Source: Picocystis sp. L7 (Eukaryota; Chlorophyta; Picocystophyceae; Picocystales; Picocystaceae). Taken from it: a stretch of 64,000 nucleotides of DNA. The DNA is taken from positions 868,001 to 932,000 of the forward strand of contig QXJR01000006.1 in NCBI GenBank assembly GCA_020975725.1, written 5' to 3'. Below are positions 33,961-42,852 of the stretch, piece after piece. Both the position numbers and the translations under genes were made by a program. How positions within the stretch are numbered: the stretch's first letter is position 1; every line of letters begins with the position of its first letter. The notes under the pieces were generated by a model that was not told the origin of the DNA, ran no database searches, and worked only from the letters and a program-made list of their open reading frames with translations.

Positions 33961-33985
33961 TTTTTGTAACGAGACGATTACAAAA
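33961..33985 (+). promoter_or_regulatory. Putative recombinase core site A
   Basis: TTTTTGTAA (33961-33969), spacer CGAGACGA (33970-33977), then TTACAAAA (33978-33985). Inverted arms about a short spacer resemble dif/att-type sites. Recombinase binding is inferred, not shown. Confidence 0.5.
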
Positions 33986-34114
33986 CGTTGGATCGAAATC
34001 TTGGGGAAAGATATCGATTAATGAACTGCAGGTAGATATCGATGGAACTAGGGTTTTTTCTCCCAGCCGTTACGAGGGGACAAGTTGTCGACCGATCCAC
34101 GGCAGCGAAGGACG

Positions 34115-36283
34115 TCACGTAGATCCGCGAGCAAGTTCGCCATCTTCGTCGCGCTGGCACTCCCGTCTCCTGAGGTACGTCGCAGCCGTGCGCCAAGTTA
34201 GTTTGCGACCGTTGCGAGACGCGTTTGGTACGAGTGCTTGGACGTGTTGATAGATCTCGTCTGCACGATCTGCGGACACAACCGACCGTCCGTCCCATTC
34301 TCCTCGACGTTTCGCCTCGGACACGAGGCGACTCATGAGGTAATGCAGGTCCGCGAGGTGTGGTCGTTGCTCTCTACGCACGTGAGCTGACGTGAGACGC
34401 ATCCATGGAAGGTCGCCTGAGATGTAGGACACGAATGCCTGGCGCACTGTCAGCTTCGTGGGCAAGTCGACCGATGAAGCTGGCAATCGGAGCAGACCGA
34501 GCATTGCATTGGAATCACGTGCCTCCACCGTTGCTGTTGGTTGTTGCATCTGGACAGCATCCTCGACTCTCTGCATCAGCGGAGTGACCAAGTCACTCAC
34601 CACACTGCGGATGGTGGCAGGTGTGACGTTACCGCACTCAAAGTCCCTTTCTTGCATGCACTGAAGAAGGACATCACGGATGTCCTCCTTCAATGTGTTC
34701 AACTTGGATGTCGCTTTCTCACAGTGGCTGAGGATGTGAACGTTCATTGGTATACCTGTAGGACTGAGGTCATTTCCACATCGGTCATGTGTTGACTCGG
34801 CACTCACAAACTCTGCAATGCATGACCTTGAGCTGTCCCTCCATAAGGGAATGTTTCGGAGAGGGTGGTTGCCAGGGAGGTTGTCATGGATCCACTTCTC
34901 ATGGTACAGCAAGTTTGCAAGTAGATGCTCCAGCACTATATCCAAAGCATTGGTTTTGCCGAATGCGGCAAATGTCAAGCGAGCAAGCCTACTTGCGATA
35001 CTCATATCCACTCCAGGGATGAAATGCGGGGGTAGTTGAGCAAACTTTGAGCCACTTGAGGGTGCATGACCTGCCACAATCCTTCCAATATATTGATCAC
35101 CTGCTGATTCATACCTCAAGTATGTACCGAGAACTTTGCCGGTGTCCCATCCGGCTCGGTTACAAATGCTCATCATGGACGGCCCATCGGTAATCCCTGA
35201 TGTGACATATGTACTTGCGCCTTTTCTATTGGAATGAGTGCCAATATCACTTGGATCCAACCCATAACATTGCAATATTTCTTTGTTTTTCACCTTGAAG
35301 CGCTCCATGTGAGCCGAGTGAGCAGCGTAAATGTTGGCATGGGGGAAGATTGCATTGTTTTCCTTCCCCACCTCAAAGCATGCCAAGTATGCTGCCAAAC
35401 AAAACAACGGGCATATTTCAGGGGTTGAAGGATTAGAATACACATGCTTAGGAAACCTTCCTTGCTTCTCACCATCTTGATCATTTTTCTGGTGCGGTAT
35501 GTAGACCCTCAACCCATCATTCTCCCATTGGAGGTGGGAGAGGCAAAGCCCACATGTACTATGAGCTCGTGCGGCCAAGTTCCACGAAAAGACATGAATT
35601 AGCAAGGCACCCAATACACCTTCCACAAGGAGCTTCTTCGAGATTGCACAATACAACTGATATGGAAGGGCCATTTTGCCTCTTTCATGGGTAGAGTTTG
35701 GGTCTACTCCTCTTTCTTGGGCCGAAACTCTTCTCAATGCGTTCATGTATTCGCTCACTTGCTCATCAAACCATTCGGGCAAGGGGACATTTGCATGGCG
35801 ATAGAGGTGTTTCAAGGCACTCCTATAATTCCCATACGTCCGCAAGTAAGTCTCACGGCCATTGAAGTCCCTTTTCCTTTGTTGTGCCAAAAACATCGCC
35901 CAAGCATTGAAGTGCAAGCACTCCAAATTGACTTTACCAACAAGCATAGTGTTGTCCAACTCCTCACAACTCGACAACGTATCTTTTATCGCAGCGAGAC
36001 GATCCTTCTCATCCAAGAGTTGAAGAGAGGTCCTCCAAGTTTCTGTTATGAGTCCCCCACTTTGCAAAGATGGTAGATTTTCATAGTTGGCAAAGGCCCA
36101 TGCCACAAAACGCTTGTTCATTCCTAGGTAAGCTTTCCGTGTCTTCTCGGACTTGCTATTCCGTTGTATCTCCCTCACGAGTGATGGTTGAAGGTGCTCC
36201 GAACCTCGGCCATGAAGCTCCGAACGTGGCGTTGGTTCCTCCGAAGGCGGAGGCTCGAACGGGCCCGTGGATGCCATCGCCAA
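34115..36283 (-). CDS. Tyrosine recombinase (phage-integrase-fold) of a Crypton-like transposon
   Basis: A 722-residue uninterrupted protein. An N-terminal SAM-like core-binding region (about 35-190, with KTRKAYLGMNKRF) precedes a catalytic domain. The catalytic tetrad appears as Arg239 (WNLAARAHS), a hairpin lysine (HQKND, 266), HxxR at His350 and Arg353 (IGTHSNRKGAS), Trp379 in the second-histidine position (RAGWDTGKV) and a nucleophilic Tyr388 (GTYLRY). A C-terminal part of about 300 residues follows, which may bind DNA; its end (about 640-700) is rich in basic and tryptophan residues and might correspond to the GCR1-like domain of Cryptons, though I cannot establish that. Intact reading suggests recent activity. 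It could be a domesticated gene, but its position between inverted ends argues for a transposon. Confidence 0.8.
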   Translation of the reverse strand: MAMASTGPFEPPPSEEPTPRSELHGRGSEHLQPSLVREIQRNSKSEKTRKAYLGMNKRFVAWAFANYENLPSLQSGGLITETWRTSLQLLDEKDRLAAIKDTLSSCEELDNTMLVGKVNLECLHFNAWAMFLAQQRKRDFNGRETYLRTYGNYRSALKHLYRHANVPLPEWFDEQVSEYMNALRRVSAQERGVDPNSTHERGKMALPYQLYCAISKKLLVEGVLGALLIHVFSWNLAARAHSTCGLCLSHLQWENDGLRVYIPHQKNDQDGEKQGRFPKHVYSNPSTPEICPLFCLAAYLACFEVGKENNAIFPHANIYAAHSAHMERFKVKNKEILQCYGLDPSDIGTHSNRKGASTYVTSGITDGPSMMSICNRAGWDTGKVLGTYLRYESAGDQYIGRIVAGHAPSSGSKFAQLPPHFIPGVDMSIASRLARLTFAAFGKTNALDIVLEHLLANLLYHEKWIHDNLPGNHPLRNIPLWRDSSRSCIAEFVSAESTHDRCGNDLSPTGIPMNVHILSHCEKATSKLNTLKEDIRDVLLQCMQERDFECGNVTPATIRSVVSDLVTPLMQRVEDAVQMQQPTATVEARDSNAMLGLLRLPASSVDLPTKLTVRQAFVSYISGDLPWMRLTSAHVRREQRPHLADLHYLMSRLVSEAKRRGEWDGRSVVSADRADEIYQHVQALVPNASRNGRKLTWRTAATYLRRRECQRDEDGELARGST

Positions 36284-36367
36284 CTAACATTTCAACCCTC
36301 GATCGGATCGATCCATCGATATCCATCCGATCCACCATTGAGATCTTTCCCTCATTCGATCGGTATC

Positions 36368-36395
36368 TTTTTTTGTAAGGATCTCGTTACAAAAA
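36368..36395 (-). promoter_or_regulatory. Putative recombinase core site B (inverted relative to A)
   Basis: TTTTTTTGTAA, spacer GGATCTCG, TTACAAAAA. On the opposite strand the spacer reads CGAGATCC, sharing CGAGA with site A. It lies inside the right terminal repeat. Confidence 0.5.
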
Positions 36396-36488
36396 GTTGA
36401 GCCATCGATCGATGGGAAAACGGACAATAGGAAAGGAGGTCGTTTCGATAGGGAAAACGGGGCGGGATCCATCCACTCGTGAATCAAC

Positions 36489-36513
36489 TTTTTATAACGA
36501 ATCGTTACAAAAA
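36489..36513 (+). promoter_or_regulatory. Putative recombinase core site C, outside the transposon
   Basis: TTTTTATAA, spacer CGAATCG, TTACAAAAA, preceded by TCAAC as in site A and in the same orientation as A. A further half-site, GGTTACAAAATGTTGG, lies at about 36545. These may be remains of another copy or an alternative right border. Confidence 0.4.
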
Positions 36514-36561
36514 CGGTCCATTCGATAGGGGATTTTGGAATCCGGGTTACAAAATGTTGGG

Positions 36562-36690
36562 AGAAAGGGAGGGGATTGGTAGAGGGTGAGGGAGAGGGAA
36601 GGTGAGGGAGAAAAGGAAAGGGAAGGAGAGGTGAGAGAGAAGGAGAGGTGAGGGAGAGAAGGAGAGGGAAGGAGAGCTGAGAGGGAAGGA
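36562..36690. repeat. Polypurine (GA-rich) tract before the Alfin-like gene
   Basis: Nearly pure A/G on the plus strand, ending about 70 bp before the start codon at 36762, so it probably falls in the promoter or 5' UTR. Confidence 0.8.
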
Positions 36691-36761
36691 GAGCCTTGTG
36701 TGTGGGGGTGGGCGTGGGCGTGTGTTCTCGTGAGTGTGTTGTGTGTGGGAAGGGAGCGAGC

Positions 36762-37696
36762 ATGGCGGACCACCCACGCACCTTGGAGGAGATCTTCGAA
36801 GACTGCAGCGCCAGGAGGGAAGGGCTGATGCGTGCCATCACCAAAGGTGAGGGAAGCAGAAAAAACAGAGGGGAGAGAGAAGAATAAAGAGGAGAGGGCT
36901 GACGTTGAACGGTCGGTGCACGAAGACGGAGACAAGCTGTACGAAGCCTGCGATCCAGAGAAAGAGAACCTGTGCCTGTACGGACATCCGGACGGGACGT
37001 GGGAAGTGGGACTGCCCGCAGAAGAGGTGAGCGAAACCCACGGTTCCGTGCCGAATCGAAGAACGTGTACGAAGGACACCACCCAGGCGGAGAAATGAAA
37101 GAAAGAGAAGAAGAAAAAAAAGAGGGAGAGAGAGGCTGACGTGGACGTGGACGGTGCAGGTCCCGCCGGAACTGCCGGAACCCGTGCTGGGAATCAACTT
37201 CGCCAGAGACGGGATGCATCGAAAAGACTGGCTGGCCCTGGTGGCGGTGCACAGCGATTGCTGGCTCTTGTCCGTGGCCTTCTTCTACGGGGCCAAGATG
37301 GATGGAAACGGGAGGGAAAAGCTGTTCAAGATGCTCAACCAATATCCCACGCTCTACGAAACCGTCACCGGGAACGTGGCCCACAAACCCAGGACGGGGA
37401 AAAAGAGGAAACAAAACAACGCCAACGCCGCAGCCCCTGAACCACCCCCCGCACAAGCAGCGGACACCCCCCTGGCATCGGGAAGGCTGCTCCGAACGTC
37501 CGACATCACCCCGCAACTGGTGGGAAGGCAAGCGGAACTGTACTGGCCCGACGATAACCTGTGGTACCTGGTGGAAATCGCCAAGCTGGACGTCAAGGAG
37601 AAAAACGCGACCATACAATACACGTCCGGAGAAATAGAAGACCTAGACCTGGTGGAAATCATCGACAACGGACACATGTCGCTGCTGAACCAGTGA
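36762..37696 (+). CDS. Alfin-like nuclear protein with a C-terminal Tudor-like domain instead of a PHD finger
   Basis: Three exons (about 36762-36846, 36890-37026, 37160-37696; introns of 43 and 133 bp with GT-AG ends) give 252 residues, the normal Alfin length. The N-terminal Alfin domain is unmistakable: [63 protein letters not shown] and [19 protein letters not shown]. After a basic linker (TGKKRKQNN) and a Pro/Ala stretch, the usual C-terminal PHD finger is absent; no Cys4-His-Cys3 pattern exists. In its place are about 55 residues, [20 protein letters not shown] to [14 protein letters not shown], with the look of a Tudor-like reader. Alfin proteins of land plants bind H3K4me3 through the PHD finger. 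Here methyl-lysine reading by the Tudor-like module is inference. The exon 1/2 junction is the least certain part. Confidence 0.8.
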
Positions 37697-38179
37697 TGGT
37701 GCACCGGGAGAGAGGCAGGAGGTGATCTCCACAGCGCAGGACACCGGAAGGTCCCCTCCTTCTCGCTGCTTTGCCTAGGCCGCGAATCCTCGCTACGGCG
37801 CCCTTTCAAAACCGAGATGGAGACCCGCCTCGTCCGGTGCACGGCACCGGGCGACTTTGCATTGCCTCGCAGAGTCCTCCTCCATGTGAGAAAGAGGTGG
37901 CAGAAGTGGTAGGGGCGTTTCCATCCATCGTGCAGTCGGAGCTGATTTCGCGAGGCGGACTTCCGGCACAATGCAGCAAGACGCTCGATCGTCAACCTGT
38001 CCCTTTGGCGGAGTCCGAGGCGGTGCTCGAGGCACAAGGCATTGAATCCTAGGCACCCCTCGCGTTCACACAGGGTGCAAAGGCAAGGTGGAAGAAGGGC
38101 ATCGGGCAACGTGCAACGCTGGGACGGTACCGATGGCAAGAGCGTTCCTTCCAAGTAGCTGATTTATCTTTGCAACATT
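37697..38179. other. Convergent 3' intergenic region
   Basis: Lies between the stop codons of the Alfin-like gene (plus) and HPPK-DHPS (minus). It should contain both 3' UTRs and terminators. No further gene seen. Confidence 0.5.
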
Positions 38180-40129
38180 TCACTGCATCGCACTGACTTC
38201 TCCCTTCCACACAGCGTCTGCAACTCTAGCAGCTTCCCAGGCCCCTCGCACGTCGTGCACACGCACAATATCTGCCCCTCCCGCAACGCAGGCGACCAGC
38301 GCAGCATGTGAGGCCACATCTCGCGCAGCAGGATCGGCCAGACCCGTAATTCTCCCGAGGAATCCCTTCCTCGATACTCCCACCAGCATTGGCGCATTCT
38401 GCAGTGGGCCGCTGCCTTCCATGTGTTTACGCACATGGCCTAGGTTCCTGAGAAGGGCAAGGCTGGTGCTGGTGTCTTTGGCGAAACCGAAACCTGGATC
38501 CCACAACATGCGCCAGGGATACAGTTGCGCTTTGAAAGCGGCATGCACTTTGCGCACCAGGGCTTCTCCCACCGCCTGCGCCGGTCCATCGCATCCCTTG
38601 TCATATTGCAGTGCGCGAGGATCTTGCATCATGCGGGACGGATGGCTGCGGGAGTGAGTCATCACATAGGCGGGGCAGTTCTCTGCTTGGGCGACCGCCT
38701 GCCAGATGGAAGATGGCACCGGGGCATCCTGGTCTGCAGCACGCAAGCCAGCAGCTAGATTCGGGTCCGTGGGGTCCAGCGCACCCCCGCCGACATCGTT
38801 GACGATGTGCGCGCCTGCCTCGCAGGAGGTCCGGGCCACACGCGCCAGGAAGGTGTCCACAGAGATGGGCACCCCTTTCAATTCTTCGTCTCGCAGCACC
38901 GCGTCCAGTGCAGGCGTCAACCTATGGATTTCTTCTTGTGCATCGATGGGTTGCGATCCGGGTCGGGTGGATTGCGCCCCGAGGTCCAGGACATCTGCAC
39001 CGGCCTCCACCATGCGTCTCGCTTTGTCCAGGACGTGCGTCGGTTCCATGGCTTTGGGCGAGCCATCGCTGAAGGAGTCTGGGGTCAAGTTCAGAATGCC
39101 CATGATCATCGTACGTGCCCCCGGTGCATACAGGGTGTGTGCATCTCCGCCGATGCTGGTTTTCTGCATTGGATGCACGTCCCCGTACCCATCTCCTTGC
39201 CGGGGGGTCTTCATGGCGCACACGCGGCGCAGCGGTGCATCTTTCTCCCGCAGCAGCTTCTCTCCTCCCAAATCCATCCATCGTCCCTTGGCGATTCCCA
39301 GCATCCTCGAACACGACCATTCCTCGGTTTCTTGACGTCCACTCGCCTGGCCTTGCTCTTGATCGAGGAGTTCCACGAGTGGTGCGAGCACGAATTCCCT
39401 CTCTATCCACCTGGGATGTGGCACATGGATCCATTTCCCCCGTCCATCTCCTGGTTCTCCGAACATCACCTTTTGGTTCCCATAGAAGACAAGATCGAGA
39501 TCGAGCGTCCTGGGACCACCCGTGGGTCCTTCCCTCGTCCTCTTGGCCTCTTCTTCTTGCATTTGCAGCTGTCGCATCAGTTCCTTCGGTTCCAACGAGG
39601 TGGTGGCTCTCACAGCAGCGTTGAGGAAGATCGGTTGGTCCAGGACTGGTCCCACAGGTTTCGAACGATACAAGGAGGACGCGTGGGACACTTGCAGCAC
39701 CCCCTTTCGTTCCAATCCCGCCAGTGCCGATTCGAAAGCACGCAGTGGCGATCCCAGGTTGCCTCCCAAGGCGATGGCCACCTCCACAAACTTCGGTTGT
39801 CGCCATGCCATGCCTCCACCAGGTCCAGTCCAGTCCAGTCCACACGCCCAGGCCGACCCCCCCCTCCATGCCTCCAGGGGAGTTTCTTCTCTGGGGAGGG
39901 GGAGGGGTGGAGGTCCGATGGACCGGAACTCGAAAGGGGATGCTTGGCGTGGGAGGAAGGACACGAACGGTGTGGGAAACAAACGACAACGCAAGGGTGG
40001 ACGTCGTGCACGGGAAGGAATGGAACTCGTGTGGATCCGCACGAAAAGACGCGTGAACGAGGCGGGGCAGGGCCGTTTCGTCGAGGAAGGACGGGGTCGG
40101 ACGATTTCCAAGGGATGTCCCTCTTCCAT
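38180..40129 (-). CDS. Bifunctional HPPK-dihydropteroate synthase, folate biosynthesis
   Basis: Pyrophosphorylates 6-hydroxymethyl-dihydropterin, then joins it to p-aminobenzoate to make dihydropteroate. In plants this fusion enzyme is mitochondrial. The HPPK part shows IALGGNLGSPLRAFESAL, YRSKPVGPVLDQPIFLNA and GPRTLDLDLVFYG. The DHPS part shows MGILNLTPDSFSDG, VLDLGAQSTRPGS, PISVDTFLA, VNDVGGG, DPGFGFAKDTS and GVSRKGFLGRI. The start at 40129 gives 649 residues, with an N-terminal region rich in Arg, Ser and Pro and poor in acidic residues after the first few, consistent with a transit peptide. A second candidate at 39811 (MAWRQPK) would give 543 residues without one. Between the two domains lies a longer linker than usual (about 60 residues). 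The gene is divergent from the GT8 gene at 40552. Confidence 0.88.
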   Translation of the reverse strand: MEEGHPLEIVRPRPSSTKRPCPASFTRLFVRIHTSSIPSRARRPPLRCRLFPTPFVSFLPRQASPFEFRSIGPPPLPLPREETPLEAWRGGSAWACGLDWTGPGGGMAWRQPKFVEVAIALGGNLGSPLRAFESALAGLERKGVLQVSHASSLYRSKPVGPVLDQPIFLNAAVRATTSLEPKELMRQLQMQEEEAKRTREGPTGGPRTLDLDLVFYGNQKVMFGEPGDGRGKWIHVPHPRWIEREFVLAPLVELLDQEQGQASGRQETEEWSCSRMLGIAKGRWMDLGGEKLLREKDAPLRRVCAMKTPRQGDGYGDVHPMQKTSIGGDAHTLYAPGARTMIMGILNLTPDSFSDGSPKAMEPTHVLDKARRMVEAGADVLDLGAQSTRPGSQPIDAQEEIHRLTPALDAVLRDEELKGVPISVDTFLARVARTSCEAGAHIVNDVGGGALDPTDPNLAAGLRAADQDAPVPSSIWQAVAQAENCPAYVMTHSRSHPSRMMQDPRALQYDKGCDGPAQAVGEALVRKVHAAFKAQLYPWRMLWDPGFGFAKDTSTSLALLRNLGHVRKHMEGSGPLQNAPMLVGVSRKGFLGRITGLADPAARDVASHAALVACVAGGADIVRVHDVRGAWEAARVADAVWKGEVSAMQ

Positions 40130-40551
40130 CCTTCCCACTTGAATGGGAGTGGAACGACACGCTTCCTCGCCGTGCACGTCGATCCTTCCCGGCGTCTCTA
40201 CCGTCAATTTGCGATTCCAACGATACCCTCCTCTTCCCTCTCGTCTGCCAGTGGCAACCCCCCCATCCCCGTCCCTTCGCGCACGCGCCCCGCAATCGCA
40301 CGTGCTCCCGTCCTTCGTGCGGGGCAAGGAACGGTCCTTCGGATCCGTCCATGGATTGCTCGCACCTTTGCGTGCTCGCGTGCGTGGAAGGATGCACGTC
40401 CTTCGCCTTCCATCCCGTGGTGTGGGTCAACCTTGGACGTGGTGGGGTCGACCCCCACGGATTGTTTTCCCCCCCCAACCAACCCCCGAGGGAGGGGGGG
40501 GTGACACAGGGGCGGTAGATTCGGGGTCTGGGGGGACAGGCTGGGGTCGCC
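40130..40551. promoter_or_regulatory. GC-rich divergent promoter region between HPPK-DHPS and the GT8 gene
   Basis: About 420 bp separate the two start codons. The sequence is GC-rich with runs such as CCCCCCCCAACC and CCGTCC motifs, and no TATA box was recognised. Long open frames on several strands here are a by-product of base composition. Confidence 0.5.
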
Positions 40552-41814
40552 ATGGACGGGGAGGAGGCCGCCAGTCCCGTCTCCACCACGAGGCGGCGAA
40601 GGGAAGCGATGGAGACGGACGTGGGAAGCGATGGGAGGAGGTGGGAGAGGAACCGCACGAGGAGGAGGAGGAAGACGAGGATCCAATGGCGTGCATGGGA
40701 AGGTGGTGGGTGGTGGAGGATCCTCCTGGTCTGCCCGTGGACGCGGATGGCAAGTGCATCCCAAGGAGGACCGAACCAAGGAAACAAACAAACCTTGCAC
40801 GTCGCGCTAGCACCAGGACCCAGCCACTGCGAACCAGCTGCAGTCACCGTGGCCTCCATCGGACTCTCCTTGCCCTGGACCTACTGGGCACACGTGCATG
40901 TGTTTCAAGGACGCGACAAATGCAATCCATTGATGACAAAATTGGACGAAAAGCTGACCAATGTGCAGATCAGCTTTCATCCCATCGTCCACAACATCTC
41001 CATGGAAGGACCCGTGTGCGAAAGGAGGAAGGAGCTCTGCACAAAAGAGAACTTCGCCAGCTTCCTGGCACCACAAATCCTGGATGTGGAACGCATCCTC
41101 TACTTGGACGTGGACACCTTGGTCGTAGGAGATGTCAGCCAACTGCTCGATTTCGAATTGGGACAAGCACCCGCAGCGGGAGTCGAAGACTGCTCGCAAA
41201 CGATGGTTCGGTATTTTCCAGATCAGCAAGAAACACTGGAAAGGTACCCGTCCCTGCCTGAATCCTTCTTTGACGCATGCGTCATCAATCGAGGGGTCGT
41301 GCTCATCAACGTAGTAGCCTGGAAAGAATTCAGAATGACAGAAAAAATCCTTCAAATCTTCGCAGAAAACCTGGAGAAGCCGCTGTGGCAGTCCGGGGTC
41401 TCACAACCACCGTTTCTTCTCGCACTTGCCTACCATCCTTTCAAACGATTGCCGCACGAGTACAATGTCCGAGGGTTGGGAAGGACAGACATCAGCTCCA
41501 AGGAATTCACTCGTACGATCCATGAAGAGAAGACCCAGTGTGAGGTAGACAAGGATTTGTTCATGGAGCAGGTTTGGGGACATGCTAAGAAACTGTCGGT
41601 ATTGTCACCTTTCGCACATCCCTTCACGCACTGTGGGAAAATATTGCACTACACCGGCACGAAGAAGCCTTGGAAAGGCAGATCCGATGCAATCTGCTCC
41701 TGTGGGTTCCAATGCCTCCAACCGTGCAGAGACTTTTACCTCTTTTTCGAGAGATACGTGGCGGTGCTGCTGGGGGAGGAAGAGGATAGATGGAGAGGAA
41801 AGTTGCGGCAATAG
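40552..41814 (+). CDS. GT8-family glycosyltransferase
   Basis: A 420-residue retaining glycosyltransferase of family 8, the group that includes galactinol synthase, glycogenin, LARGE and xyloside xylosyltransferases. The catalytic fold starts near residue 82 (LHVALAPG), with the metal-binding DxD in YLDVDTLVVGD at about 184-194, an INRGVVLINV substrate strand (about 244-253) and the C-terminal HYTGTKKPW (about 366-374). The start at 40552 has a good context (GCCATGG). The first 80 residues are arginine-rich and low-complexity with a short hydrophobic patch (WWRILLVCPW), so an intron or later start cannot be excluded. Donor and acceptor sugars are not predictable. It ends convergent with the plastid-protein gene. 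Confidence 0.75.
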   Translation: MDGEEAASPVSTTRRRREAMETDVGSDGRRWERNRTRRRRKTRIQWRAWEGGGWWRILLVCPWTRMASASQGGPNQGNKQTLHVALAPGPSHCEPAAVTVASIGLSLPWTYWAHVHVFQGRDKCNPLMTKLDEKLTNVQISFHPIVHNISMEGPVCERRKELCTKENFASFLAPQILDVERILYLDVDTLVVGDVSQLLDFELGQAPAAGVEDCSQTMVRYFPDQQETLERYPSLPESFFDACVINRGVVLINVVAWKEFRMTEKILQIFAENLEKPLWQSGVSQPPFLLALAYHPFKRLPHEYNVRGLGRTDISSKEFTRTIHEEKTQCEVDKDLFMEQVWGHAKKLSVLSPFAHPFTHCGKILHYTGTKKPWKGRSDAICSCGFQCLQPCRDFYLFFERYVAVLLGEEEDRWRGKLRQ

Positions 41815-42852
41815 TGCTGTCACAGCTCGTGCCCTATCGAGGGTTTTTATCCCGTGAATTCCACGTCATGGCCTTGGTTCTCTATCCTTGGAACGCATGG
41901 AAACCTGTGTTTGGTGCAGACAAAGCGCACAGAATTCATACGCGATCGTGCGACTGATTGCTTCATGATCATACATTGAGAAAACAAAAATATTCTCCAC
42001 ACTTGACACTGTTACAGCCAAAGGCGTGCATCTACCATTGGCTACCTATAGGAAGCAGCACAGAAAAAGCTCTGGCATTCTCATGCTAGTATCGCACATA
42101 GGATGAGGACAAACAGTAGTAAGGTAGGACACCCGGTTCTAACACCATTTTTTTTAGCACTAGCATTCATGGCACACAGGTACAAAATAAATCCACGATG
42201 GCTTGTCTCTTTGGCAGACAGAATGGTACTCGCTCTGATGTTGACCTGAGAAGGGCCATCCTGACTTGCACTCACTCAATGCATGTGATTAGACACTGTA
42301 CGTCTTTGCCGGAAAATGTTTGGGTACTCTACCAAAAGCTTCAATAAAAATAAAGACATGTTTGCTCGACACGCAAAGGACCAGAGCATGCAAAGTGCAT
42401 TGAGCTTTCAAGGGCACATGCTCCTCTTGTACATGCTCGTGTCCCGTGCGCTGACATCTCACACATCGGCGGTGCTCATGAGCTACGCAGCGCAGGATAG
42501 AAAGTCCACGTATGCCGCAAACTGCCCAACACCTCCAGCGTTGAACTACCCTTCAGCGAAACGATAGCCGCTGGTATTCGCATATAGACCCTGATGTTAG
42601 GTAGCTCTTGGATAATTGCCAGTGCAGCGAACCCAATTGCGAGGAAAGGATGCACAACAAATGCATGAAAAATGAATCTTACAGGAGGGTCAAGAAGAAA
42701 GCGTGGCTAGCTGTGTTTTGCTTGCGAAGACTGGAGCAGCTGAAGGCACTACAATCCAGCGGCAATCCTTTTTAGAGAAAGGTGGGCAAGTACGCCTGAG
42801 ATGAAATTATTGACAAGGCCCAGCATGAGACGTGCATACCAAAAACGTTCCT
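41815..42852. other. Convergent 3' intergenic region
   Basis: AT-richer DNA between the stop codons of the GT8 gene and the At4g37920-like gene. Short frames only, nothing recognised; an AATAAA-like hexamer occurs near 42343. Confidence 0.5.

Larger units (their letters stand above)
33955..36401. mobile_element. Tyrosine-recombinase DNA transposon (Crypton-like) with inverted ends
   Basis: The 2447-bp segment begins CTCAACTTTTTGTAACGAG and ends with its exact inverse at 36383-36401. It encodes one recombinase on the minus strand (34115-36283). Each end also contains a palindromic pair of arms, TTTTTGTAA and TTACAAAA, around an 8-bp spacer. That is the shape of a tyrosine-recombinase core site. 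No target duplication is seen, as expected for this chemistry. Described Cryptons generally lack long terminal inverted repeats, so the arrangement is unusual. Confidence 0.65.

Noticed and set aside
36284-37618. A 444-codon minus-strand frame opposite the Alfin-like gene
   Set aside because: Reads through polypurine tracts as Ser/Leu/Pro repeats and opposes well-conserved Alfin exons.
38807-40504. A 565-codon plus-strand frame opposite HPPK-DHPS, and a 645-codon minus-strand frame at 38922-40859
   Set aside because: Both are shadows of the GC-rich HPPK-DHPS coding sequence in other frames; their readings are low-complexity Arg/Pro/Gly with no family resemblance.
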